Of a stretch of 64,000 nucleotides of DNA, positions 32,184 to 42,415 are shown piece after piece. The notes under the pieces were generated by a model. It saw only the letters and a list, made by a program, of their open reading frames with translations, did no database searches and was not told the origin of the DNA. Source of the stretch: Schistocerca nitens (lineage: Eukaryota > Arthropoda > Insecta > Orthoptera > Acrididae). The stretch spans positions 101,604,269 through 101,668,268 of the forward strand of contig NC_064625.1 in the NCBI RefSeq assembly GCF_023898315.1. Direction: 5' to 3'. Position 1 is the first letter of the stretch. Every line of letters begins with the position of its first letter. The position numbers and the translations under genes are program-made.

Positions 32184-32796
32184 ATGAATGTGACGGGTGT
32201 AGCGAAATCTATTACGAAACTAATAAAAGTGACGATTGAATTCAGTGAGTTTCCTGTTCACGATTGTCACATGAATATTTTTTGGTAATAAGAGTAACTG
32301 CTGAGGTGAGTGAAAGTCAGGCAAACGCTTGAACAAAACCAACAACTCATTAGAAAAGCCAACGTTCCATCAAGATCTATAATAAAGTGCTAAAGTATTT
32401 AATAGTATAATTCTGTATTCATTACAACATATTCCAAATAGCAGTATGTCATTTGAGTCTACTCTTTTCTTCATGTATAGACATCTTTCCCAGTACACAT
32501 ATGGGTGAGATGGACCACTCATGTATATTTTCATTTTATCGTATCTCTTGCATTGCAAATGGCAGTGCCTCAGTCATATATTGTACGTAAATTTATGTGA
32601 CACTCTATGCGAACATGCTGCCAGAAGTTAAACGAAAGTTGAAAAACACAAAAGTTCCATGCTGAAAAGAAAGGGAACTCTGTCGGACTTAAACCTACGT
32701 TAAGGTTGATTTTCAGTTCTGTAAAACACCTCTTCTATCGCAAGTTCTTTTCTTCCCATATTTTGAGGAGAGATAGAATGAATAAAAAAAATATTC
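32184..32796. other. Unassigned
   Basis: No gene, repeat or motif that I recognise. Ends at the TA target of TcB-3. Confidence 0.4.
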
Positions 32797-34190
32797 TACA
32801 CTACTGGCCATTAAAATTGCTACACCACGAAGATGACGTGCTACAGACGTGAAATTTAATCGACAGGAAGAAGATGCTCTCATATGCAAATGATTAGTTT
32901 TTCAGAGCATTCACACAAGGTTGGAGCCGGTGGCGACACCTACAACGTGCTGACATGAGGAAAGTTTCCAACCGATTTCTCATAGACAAGCAGCAGTTGA
33001 CTGGCGTTGCCTGGTGAATCGTTGTAGTGATGCCTCGAGTAAGGAGGAGAAATGCGTACCATCACGTTTCCGACTTTGATAGAGGTCGGATTGTAGCCTA
33101 TCGCGATTGCGGTTTATCGTATCGCGACATTGCTGCTCGCGTTGGTCGAGATCCAATGACTGTTAGCAGAATATGGAGTCGGTGGGTTCAGGAGGGCAAT
33201 ATGGAACGCCGTGCTGGATCCCAACGGCCTCGTATCACTGGCAGACGAGATGACAGGCATCTTACCCGCATGGCTGTAACGGATCGTGCAGCCACGACTC
33301 GATCCCTGAGTCAACAGAAGGGGACGTTTGCAAGACAACAACCATCTCCACGAACAGTTCGACGACGTTTGCAGCAGCATGGACTATCAGCTCGGAGACT
33401 GTGGCTGCGGTTACTCTCGACGCTGCATCACAAACAGGAGCGCCTGCGATATTGTACTCAACGACGAACCTGGGTGCACGAACGTCAAAACGTCATTTTT
33501 ACGGATGAACCAGGTTCTGTTTACAGCATCACGATGGTCGCATCCGTGTTTGGCGACATCGCGGTGAACGCACATTGGAAGCGTGTATTCGTCATCGCCA
33601 TTCTGGCGTATCACCCGGAGTGATGGTATGGGGTGCAATTGGTTACACGTCTCAATCACCTCCTGTTCGCATTGGCCGCTCTTTGAACAGTGGACGTTAC
33701 ATTTCAGATGTGTTACGACCCGTGGCTCTACCCTTCATTCCATCCCTGCGAAACCCTACATTTCAGCAGGAGAATGCGAGACCGTGTGTTGCAGGTTCTG
33801 TACGGGCCTTTCTGGATACAGAAAATGTTCCACTGCTGCCCTGGCCAGCACATTCCCCAGATCTCTCACCAATTGAAAACGTCTGGTGAATGGTGGCCGA
33901 GCAACTGGCTCGTCATAATACGCCAGTCACTACTCTTGATGAACTGTGGTATCGTGTTGAAGCTGGACGGGCAGCTGTATCTGTACACGCTGTCCAAGCT
34001 CTGTTTGAGTCAAGGCCGTTATTATGGCCATAGGTGGTTGTTCTGGGTACTGATTTCTCAGGATCTATGAACCCAAATTGCGTGAAAATGTGATCACATG
34101 TCAGTTCTAGTATAATGTATTTGTCCAATGAATACCCGTTTATCATCTGCATTTCTTCTTGGTGTAGCAATTTTAATGGCCTCTAGTGTA
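32797..34190 (+). mobile_element. TcB-3, Tc1-like, nearly full length
   Basis: About 27-bp inverted ends (TACACTACTGGCCATTAAAA and, at the right, a copy with one change) at TA sites. Unlike TcB-1 it has no extra insertion near the end, so it defines the family layout. Confidence 0.94.
33027..34033 (+). pseudogene. TcB-3 transposase with second Asp changed to Glu
   Basis: The frame 33027-33510 holds the N-terminal helix-turn-helix region (RDIAARVGRDPMTVSRIWSR), a second DNA-binding segment and NVIFTDE with the first Asp. A frameshift at about 33505-33510 moves the catalytic part to other frames: HRHSGVSPGVMVWGAIGYTS, then QQENARPCVAG where the usual reading is QQDNARPHVAG, and HSPDLSPIENVW followed by a stop. 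The changed second Asp and lost His would inactivate the enzyme even without the frameshift. The C-terminus is legible to about 34033. Confidence 0.9.
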
Positions 34191-34319
34191 GTATATCTTA
34201 ATACCTACGAGTAGAAGAGATGTGTTCCATACTAGCGAGGATAGACAAGTGCACATAGCTCTTTTCGTATGTACTTTAGAGTCCATATTTTCTAGATGTT
34301 TTTCTTTTTTCGGTCCATA

Positions 34320-34440
34320 CTTCCATAGTTGGTGAAGCAGAGGTTGTGTGAGGGTACTGAATTCCAAATTTTTTAACACGGCACACTCACTGTCGATGGA
34401 ATTCTGGTTCACTCTGTACTGAGAAATGTAACTGTCCAGT
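34320..34440 (+). mobile_element. TcD fragment
   Basis: Read in reverse, CAGTGAGTGTGCCGTGTTAA and about 80 neighbouring bases match 46717-46800 of TcD. Confidence 0.6.
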
Positions 34441-34688
34441 AACACCGATGTCCAGTTCCATAGGGAACCGTGTGCATCACGACATTTTTATTGTCAATAT
34501 ATTTTGCAAAATTATGAGCACCGGTCGTAAATATTGAAACATTTTTTTTTCGGATTGATTTCGGTCGTTGTGTGTTCTTCAGTGTTAAAAATACATAAGA
34601 ACCATCAGACGTGAGTGTCTTAACACAAATTTTATAACCACCATCAAACAACACAGAAACAGAAAATATATATAAATACAAAGATTTT

Positions 34689-34876
34689 CTGAGTGGCCGA
34701 GCGGTTCTAGGCGCTTCAGTCTGGAGCCGCGCTACCGCTACGATCACAGGTTCGAATCCTGCCTCGGGCATGGATGTGTGTGATGTCCAAAGGTTAGTCA
34801 GGTTTAAGTAGTACTAAGTTCGAGGGGACTGATGACCTCAGAAGTTAAGACCCATAGTGCTCAGAACCATTTTTGA
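34689..34876 (+). mobile_element. SINE-A copy
   Basis: Complete plus-strand copy. The 11-bp duplication ACAAAGATTTT lies at 34678-34688 and 34877-34887. Confidence 0.93.
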
Positions 34877-35170
34877 ACAAAGATTTTAGTACATACTAAA
34901 TTATTTGAACCTTGTAGCCCCATATGATAACAGAACAACATTTTCTGTGAGGTGTAACATGTACTGTGATGATTAAATCAGATATCTTCACTTTTAGTGC
35001 ATAGAACAATTTTTAAATTGACCGTTGCAGTCAACCTTAGCAGCTGCCGATCCTACGTACAGTGAGCGTACAGCTTACACAGTCAACTAGATAAGCTCAG
35101 TATTGCAAAAACAAGCATCACCTTGTCCCTCTATATTCCAAAGCGTACGGCACTCACACATCAAATAATA

Positions 35171-35371
35171 CGAATATCAAATGGCTCTGAGCACTATGGT
35201 ACTTACCATCTGAGTTCATCAGTCCCATAGAACTTAGAACTACTTAAACCTAACGGACCTAAGGACATCACACACATCCATGCCCGAGGCAGGATTCGAA
35301 GCTGCGACCGTAGCGGTTGCGCGGTCCCAGACTGAAGTCCCTAGAACCGCTCGGTCACAGTGACCGGCCAA
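35171..35371 (-). mobile_element. SINE-A copy
   Basis: Minus-strand copy with head at the right. CAAATAATA at 35162-35170 and CAAATAACA at 35372-35380 form the duplication with one mismatch. Confidence 0.9.
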
Positions 35372-35516
35372 CAAATAACATCAATAGAAAAACCAAAACT
35401 TACCTCTGATGGTTTTTATGCATTTTTATCACTGAAGATGGTCACACAGTGACCGAAATCTATCTGTAAAATAAAGAATTTCAATATTTATGACCGATTC
35501 TGTCGTTTATCCAAAA

Positions 35517-37538
35517 TACACTGAAGAGCCTAATATCGTGCAGGGCCACCGCGAGCATGCAGAAGGGACGCAACACGACGTGGCATGCACTCGACTAACG
35601 TCTGAAGTAGTGCTGGAGGAAACTGACACCATTAATCCTGCAGGGCTGTCCGTAAGTCAGTAAGAGTAGGAAGGGGTCAATATCTCGTCTGGACAGCACG
35701 TTACAAGGCATCCGAGATGTGCTCAATAATGTTCATGTCTGGGGAGTTTGGTGGCCAGCGGAAGTGTCTCAACTCAGAACACTGTACCTCCAGCCACTCG
35801 GTAGCAATTCTGAACGTGTGGGGGTGTCGCATTGTGCTGATGGAATCGCCCAAGCCCGTCGGACACGAATGGATACAGGTGATCAGACAGGATGCTTACG
35901 TACGTGTCACCTGTCACAGTCGTATCTAGACGTCTCAGAGGTCCCATATCACTCCAACTGCGCACGTCCCCCACCATTATGGGACCATTCCTTTTCACAA
36001 TATATATAAATGACCTAGTAGATAGTGTCGGAAGTTCCATGTGGCTTTTCGCGGATGATGCTGTAGTATACAGAGAAGTTGCAGCATTAGAAAATTGTAG
36101 CGAAATGCAGGAAGATCTGCTGCGGATAGGCACTTGGTGCAGGGAGTGGCAACTGTCCGTTAACATAGACAAATGTAATGTATTGCGAATACATAGAAAG
36201 AAGGATCCTTTATTGTATGATTATATGATAGCGGAACAAACACTGGTAGCAGTTACTTCTGTAAAATATCTGGGAGTATGCGTGCGGAACGATTTGAAGT
36301 GGAATTATCATATAAAATTAATTGTTGGTAAGGCGGGTACCAGGTTGAGATTCATTGGGAGAGTGCTTAGAAAATGTAGTCCAGCAACAAAGGAGGTGGC
36401 TTACAAAACACTCGTTCGATCTATACTTGAGTATTGCTCATCAGTCTGGGATCCGTACCAGATCGGGTTGACGGAGGAGGTAGAGAAGATCCAAAGAAGA
36501 GCGGCGCGTTTGGTCACAGGGTTCTTTGGTAACCGTGATAGCGTTACGGAGATGTTTAATAAACTCAAGTGGCAGACTCTGCAAGAGAGGCGCTCTGCAT
36601 CGCGGTGTAGCTTGCTCGTCAGGTTTCGAGAGGGTGCGTTTCTGGATGAGGTATCGAATATATTGCTTCCCCCCTACTTATACCTCCCGAGGAGATCACG
36701 AATGTAAAATTAGAGAGATTAGAGCGCGCACGGAGGCTTTCAGACAGTCGTTCTTCCCGCGAACCATACGCGACTGGAACAGGAAAGGGAGGTATTGACA
36801 GTGGCACGTAAAGTGCCCTCCGCCACACACCGTCGGGTGGCTTGCGGAGTATAAATGTAGATGTAGATGTAGACATTACAGAACCACCACCAGCTTTAAG
36901 AGCCCCTGAGGATGCAGGGTCCATAGATTCATGAGGTTGCCATACACGTCCATCCACTCAATACAATTTGAAACGAGACTCGTCCGGCCAGGCAACATGT
37001 TTCCAGTCATCAACAGTCCAATGTCAGTGTTAATGGGCCCAGGCGAGGCGTAAAGCTTTGCGTCGTGCAGTCATCAAGGGTACACGAGTGGTTCTGGTTC
37101 GTACACTGACACTTGTTGAGGGCCCAGCATTGAAATCTGCAGCAATTTGCGGGAGGTTTGCACTTCTGTCACGTTGAATAATTCTTTTCAGTCGTTGTAG
37201 ATCCCGTTCTTCCAGGATTCTTTTTCCGGCCGCAGTAATGTCAGATATGTGATGTTTTACCAGATTCCTGATATTCACTGTACGTTCACGAAATGGTCGT
37301 ACGGGAAAATCCCCATTTCATCGCTACCTAGGAGATGCTGTGTTCCGTCGTTAATGCGCCGACTATAATACCACTTTCAAGCGCACCAAAATCTTGATAA
37401 CCTTCCAGTGTAGCAGCAGTAACCGATCTAACAACTGCGCCAGATCCTTGTTGCCGGCCGCAGAGCCGTATTTTGCCTGTTTACATATCTCTGTATTTGA
37501 ATGAGCTTGCTTCTACCAGTTTCTTTGACGCTTCAGTA
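35517..37538 (-). mobile_element. TcA-4, Tc1-like, with LINE insertion
   Basis: Ends TACACTGAAGAGCC at the left and the complement of ACTGAAGCGTCAAAGAAACT at the right lie at TA sites. The minus-strand transposase survives in pieces: 37278-37030 (DNA-binding part, QRLKRIIQRDRSANLPQIAA) and 36950-36880 plus 35975-35700 (catalytic part with frameshifts). LINE-F2 splits it at 35980. Confidence 0.86.
35980..36873 (+). pseudogene. LINE-F2, CR1-like LINE 3' part
   Basis: A 5'-truncated copy of LINE-F. The open frame 35982-36707 starts inside the palm domain at GPFLFTIYINDLVDSVGSSM, has LFADDAVVYREVAALE with the catalytic pair, YLGVCVRNDLKWNYHIKLIV, and SVWDPYQIGLTEEVEKIQRR. It shifts frame near 36707 and ends in ATGTAGATGTAGATGTAG. 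CATTA at 35975-35979 and 36874-36878 is a short candidate duplication. The open frame appears to extend back to 35892, but those 30 codons are antisense TcA sequence. Confidence 0.9.
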
Positions 37539-37544
37539 TATAGT

Positions 37545-37966
37545 GTCCTATAACATTCCCTTGGGGTACGCGAGAAATTGCTTTACTTCTGAAAAGATTC
37601 TCCTTTGAGAATGACATATTGTGTTCTGTTTGTTAGAAGCGCTTGAGTCAAATCACGCCGCTGATCGGATATTCCGTGCGCTCATATTTTGTTCATTAGG
37701 CGGCAGTGCGGAACGGTATCGAACGGTTTCCGGAAGTCCAGGAGCACGGCATCATCCTGGTCGCAGGTAATCCACGGCTTTGTACGACTCGTGGTCGAAC
37801 AGAGCAAGTTGAGTTTCACGCAGTCATTGTTTTCGAAACCCATGATGGTTCCTACACAGGAGTTTTTCGGCACCCATGCGTGTCAAAATATGTCAACATA
37901 AAACGTGTTCCAAAATTCTTCGACAGTTCTAGTGCCCGCCTTGAAAACGAGAATGATCTCCACCAT
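37545..37966 (-). pseudogene. CR1-like LINE palm fragment
   Basis: The minus-strand frame 37873-37682 includes VLLDFRKPFDTVPHCRLMNK. Further right are MGFENNDCVKLNLLCSTTSR residues that correspond to the GFR...CETQL segment. It lies between TcA-4 and the inverted repeat arm, with no ends. Confidence 0.72.
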
Positions 37967-38507
37967 TTTGCTACTTCGTGGACGTATCTTCCGCCCGTAC
38001 AACTAATTGAAGGCAGTTTGTTTACTGCCATATGCGTTTCGCTCCTATTATTTGTGAAGCATCTTCAGATGCCTGTAATACATGTTTCTTTTTTATGCAT
38101 ACAGTAAACATATTATGTTGTGGGAACAATATGTTGCTGCGGTACATTTTTTCATGTTTTGCGCTTGTTTTTTAGGTTAGAATCAACTTTTGTAGCACAA
38201 ATTTTGTGATGTGAAATTATCGTTCCATGTTACGATTTCCAGCGGTCCTGGAGATGTTTTCGTTAGTTTCCGTGCTCCGGCTGGCCGATATCTGGCGTTC
38301 TTTCACACACATTCGATTCAACACATCGCATATATCACTTGCACTTTCCGTTTTGTGATCAACAGATGTGTGATTCCGGTGGAAAAGAAGGGGACTCCAT
38401 GACCAAATCCTTACAAGCACTAACACTCTGATCATGCTAGCCACCAAAACAATAACAAACGGAAACCGGAAATGTAAACAGGATAAATAATTAATGAATC
38501 TCCCATT

Positions 38508-38541
38508 CCCCTTCTCTCTCTCACTCTCTCTCTCTCTCTCC
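38508..38541. repeat. (TC)n microsatellite
   Basis: TC-rich tract directly left of the mariner remnant. Confidence 0.95.
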
Positions 38542-38544
38542 CTA

Positions 38545-39306
38545 GGGTGTTACAAAAAGGTACGGCCAAATTTTCAGGAAACATTCCTTACACACAAAGA
38601 AAGAAAATATGTTATGTGGACATGTGTCCGGAAGCGCTTACTTTCCATGTTAGAGCTCATTTTATTACTTCTCTTCAAATCACATTAATCATGGAATGGA
38701 AACACACAGCAACAGAACGTACCAGCGTGACTTCAAACACTTTGTTACAGGAAATCTTCAAAATGTCCTCCGTTAGCGAGGATACATGCATCCACCCTCT
38801 GTCGCACGGAATCCCTGATGCGCTGATGCAGCCCTGGAGAATGGCGTATTGTATCACATCCGTCCACAATACGAGCACGAAGAGTCTCTACATTTGGTAC
38901 CGGGGTTGCGTAGACAAGAGCTTTCAAATGCCCCCATAAATTAAAGAGGGTTGAGGTCAGGAGAGCGTGGAGGCCATGGAATTGGTCCGTCTCTACCAAT
39001 CCATCGGTCACCAAATCTGTTGTTGAGAAGCGTACGAACACTTCGACTGAAATGTGCAGGAGCTCCATCTTGCATGAACCACATGTTGTGTCGTACTTGT
39101 AAAGGCACATGTTCTAGCAGCACAGGTAGAGTATCCCGTATGAAATCATGATAACGTGCTCCATTGAGCGTAGGTGGACGAAACTAAAATGAGCTCTAAC
39201 ATGGAAATTAAGCGTTTCCGGACACATGTCCACATAACATCTTTTCTTTATTTGTGTGTGAGTAATGTTTCCTGAAAGTTTGGCCGTGCCTTTTTGTAAC
39301 ACCCTG
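38545..39306 (-). mobile_element. DD41D mariner, internally deleted
   Basis: Inverted ends of about 120-130 bp (GGGTGTTACAAAAAGG at the left; right end read inward CAGGGTGTTACAAAAAGG) lie at TA 38543-38544 and 39307-39308. The minus strand keeps the C-terminal third of a transposase: FMQDGAPAHFSRSVRTLL and SPDLNPL, then in another frame LWGHLKALVYATPV and RVDACILANGGHFEDFL. The spacing from QDG to the expected Asp is 41 residues, as in rosa-type mariners. N-terminal coding is deleted. Confidence 0.86.
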
Positions 39307-39355
39307 TATATATAAAATAAAGAAGAGAATTCCACTCTCAAGAAAGAAAGACATT

Positions 39356-39372
39356 TACACACACACACACAC

Positions 39373-39427
<55 letters not shown>
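39356..39427. repeat. (CA)n microsatellite
   Basis: About 35 CA units inside the spacer of the inverted repeat. Confidence 0.97.
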
Positions 39428-39428
<1 letters not shown>

Positions 39429-39935
39429 CCAATGAAAAATATCAAACCACACACACAACACAAACAAAAGGCGACGGATAATAAACACACAAAGACAGTT
39501 AGCAACACTGTATACCGAAAACATACATATGTTGATCACAAAATGGAAAGTGAAAGTGATATATGCGATGTGTTGAATCAAATGTGTGTGAAAGAACGCC
39601 AGAAATTGGCCAGCTGGAGGATGGAAACTAATGAATACATCTCCAGGAGCACAGGCATGAGGTAATAGCGCTGGAAATAGTAAATAATACCGAAAGATAA
39701 TTTAACATCACGAAATTTGTGCTACAGAAGTTGATTCTAACCAAAAAACAAGAGCCAAACACGACAAAACGTAACAGAGCAACATACCGTAACTACCACG
39801 TAATATATTTACTGTATGCATAAAAATTACAGGCCACTGCAGATGCTTCACAAAAGAAGCGAAACACGTATGGCAAGAAACAAACTAGCTTCAGTTAGTT
39901 GCATAGAGGAAACATACTTCCACGAATTTAACGCA

Positions 39936-40553
39936 ACTAAGGAAAGACGAAAAAAGAAAAAAAATGACGATTTTGCTACTTATTTGAAAGCCTTGATCCC
40001 CCAATAACTTTACGGTAAACTGCCCCTAGAAGGGTGCAAGCTCTTTGTATAACGTTTACAGAGTCGTACTGGCATATCCCGTCAGGTCCAGTTGCCACTT
40101 CAGTTGTTCAGCTATTCCACTACCGTTTACCTCAATATGTCATTTTGGCTTTCGTGCGGTGGTTGAAATGAGAATTACTGGTTTAACAGTTGATCGCGCC
40201 AGCTTGATATATGGGGCACCATGCGTGACGTGCTTTGTGTGCGTGACATGACGTTTAATGCGGTGCGATCACACGCAACAACAGAACGCCTCACTACATA
40301 TGCTAGTTTCAGCATACAAGGTCAGCTCAAATAAAACATCCTACACGCGGTATGTATTGTAATTCTTTTGAAATCTCCTTACTTTTTGTAATTCAAATTT
40401 CCAGTTGCTTACCTATTTCCATCTAATCGAGTACTTCAGATAGTAGCTCCTTTGTTCATCGTAACCTAACGTGTCACGTATCAGAAGTTGGTTCTGGTGT
40501 AAATTGCTGTACTCTTTCGGCTAGATTTGTTTGAAATTATCAATATATTTTCA
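39936..40553. other. Unassigned
   Basis: An A-rich run near 39950-39965 and then sequence without a recognised gene or repeat, up to the TA where TcA-5 begins. Confidence 0.4.
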
Positions 40554-40647
40554 TACACTGAAGCGCCAAAGAAACTGGTATAGGCGCGCGTATTCAAATA
40601 CAGATACGTAAACAGGCAGAATACGGCGAATCGGTTGGCAACGTTTA

Positions 40648-42059
40648 TACACTGCTGGCCACCGTAAATGCAACACCCTGAAGGAAGCATCCGAATCAAG
40701 TGAAATTTACACCATGAGTTTGCAGCGATGAGATATGCAACTGATTAGAATTTCAGCGCAGACGCACATCACGTGCGCCTGTGGCGCCACCTCATAGCGC
40801 CATTTAAGGCTTGGCGATTTCGACGAGTGTACGTTCGGCACGTGTGTTTACCTTGTGGTTGTTTCACAAGACGATCAGTTATGCCTCGTAGACAACAGCG
40901 AACATCTTTTGATCAAGTATCCGAGTTCGACAGAGGAAGGATAGTGGCTTACCGAGATTGTGGATTATCATACAGAGAAATCGCTAGTCGTGTTGGACGA
41001 AACCAAACAACTGTAATGCGGATATGTGACCGTTGGATGCAGGAGGGTACGACGGACCGACGTGGTCGATCGCATTCACCTCGGTGCACCACTGCACGTG
41101 CTGGTAGGCAAATTGTGCGCATGGCAGTGACGGATCGCTCAGTGACATCCCGAACCGTAGCACAGCACATTGCGTCTGTAACGCATCATCCAGTGTGTGC
41201 GCGTACCATTCGACGCCGTTTACAGCAGAGTGGTCTGTCCGCAAGACGTCAATTGCTTCGTCTACCATTGACGCAGAACCACAGACGTCTCCGTCGCCAA
41301 TGGTGTGATGACAGACGGATGTGGACGGCAGAATGGAATGACGTTGTCTATACTGACGAGGCACGCTTCTGTCTGCAGCACCACGATGGTCGGATTCGAG
41401 TGTGGAGACACCGTGGAGAGAGGATACTGGACAGCTGCATTATGCACCGCCACACTGGTCTTGCACCGGGTATTATGGTATGGGGCGGTATTGGATATTA
41501 CTCTCGCACGCCTCTAGTACGCATTGCCGGTACTTGAAATAGCCAGCGCTACATATCCGAGGTGCTGGAGCCAGTTGTCCTTCCGTACCTTCAGGGCTCG
41601 GCCACAGCCATATTTCAACAGGATAATGCGCGACCACACGTGGCACGCATAGTCCAAAGGTTCTTCGTCAATAACCAGATTGAATTGCTTCCCTGGCCGG
41701 CTCGCTCTCCGGATCTTTCGCCGATAGAAAACATGTGGTCCATGGTTGCTCAACGAGTGACCCAGATTACATCCCCAGCTGCCACACCAGATGATCTTTG
41801 GCAACGTGTGGAAGCTGCTTGGGCTGCTGTACCCCAGGAACACATCCAACGTCTCTTTGACTCAATGCCGAGACGTGTGGCAGCGGTGATCTCCAACAAT
41901 GGCGGCTACTCTGGCTACTGATTCTGGCAGGAACCACATGTCACAGACGTCTGTAAACGTAATCATTTGGTACTTGGTCAACATGTTATCTACAAAATAA
42001 ATTTTGTTGTGCTACCTCTTGTCTTTCTTGGTGTTGCATTTACGGTGGCCAGCAGTGTA
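40648..42059 (+). mobile_element. TcG, Tc1-like, complete (1,412 bp)
   Basis: 30-bp inverted ends, identical as far as I can see (TACACTGCTGGCCACCGTAA...), at TA sites 40648-40649 and 42058-42059 inside TcA-5. The good match of the ends and the almost open gene mark it as recent. Confidence 0.95.
40881..41921 (+). pseudogene. TcG transposase, DD34E, single in-frame stop
   Basis: From ATG 40881 one frame runs to 41921 (346 codons), broken only by TGA at 41535-41537. The order is: helix-turn-helix (YREIASRVGRNQTTVMRICD, residues about 25-50), a second DNA-binding domain with ARTIRRRLQQSGLSARR, NDVVYTDEARFCLQHHDGRI with the first Asp, GIMVWGGIGYYS, FQQDNARPHVAR with the second Asp, and RSPDLSPIENMWSM with the Glu 34 residues further. 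The C-terminus is GGYSGY. The open frame continues upstream of 40881, but the ATG there lacks family similarity. It is related to TcB yet distinct. One base change separates it from an open gene. Confidence 0.93.
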
Positions 42060-42415
42060 GTATAAGACAACATGTGTCCGGCACAATTGTTAGATCGGTT
42101 ACTGCTGTTAGAAAGGCGGGGTGTCACCATTTAAGTCGTATTATAGTTGGCGCACGAGAGATGGTACACAGCATCTCCCAGGTAGAGATGAGGTGGGGAT
42201 TTTCCCGTACCATCATTTCAGGAGTGTACCGTGAATATCAGGAATCCGGTAAAACATCAACTCACTGCGGCCGGAAAAAGATCCAGAAATAACAGGACGA
42301 ACGACGACTGAAGAGAATTATACAACGTACAGAAGTGCAACCCTTCGCAAAATTGTTGCAGATTTCCACGCTGGGCCATCGACAAGTGTCAGCGTGCGAA
42401 CCATTTAACGAAATA

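Larger units (their letters stand above)
34515..35505. repeat. Inverted repeat pair with hairpin motif
   Basis: Arms 34515-34620 and 35395-35505 are inverted copies of one repeat. Each has GACCGAAATC and a GAAGA block, and the right arm has a perfect GGTCAC-ACA-GTGACC stem. The 775-bp spacer contains two oppositely oriented SINE-A copies and little else. Confidence 0.7.
37968..39935. repeat. Large inverted repeat, family D arms of about 0.4 kb
   Basis: 37968-38375 and 39510-39935 are inverted copies, clearly alignable over their whole length (for example GGCGTTCTTTCACACACATT and TCAACACATCGCATATATCA). Both carry the hairpin motif with GCTTC/GAAGC-type stems. The 1.1-kb spacer holds a DD41D mariner remnant and microsatellites. 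A third partial copy is at 7055-7215. Either two copies inserted in opposite orientation or this is a foldback element. Confidence 0.8.

Noticed and set aside
37706..38107. 133-codon plus-strand frame
   Set aside because: It is the antisense of a CR1-like reverse transcriptase fragment that reads FRKPFDTVPHCRLMNK on the minus strand.
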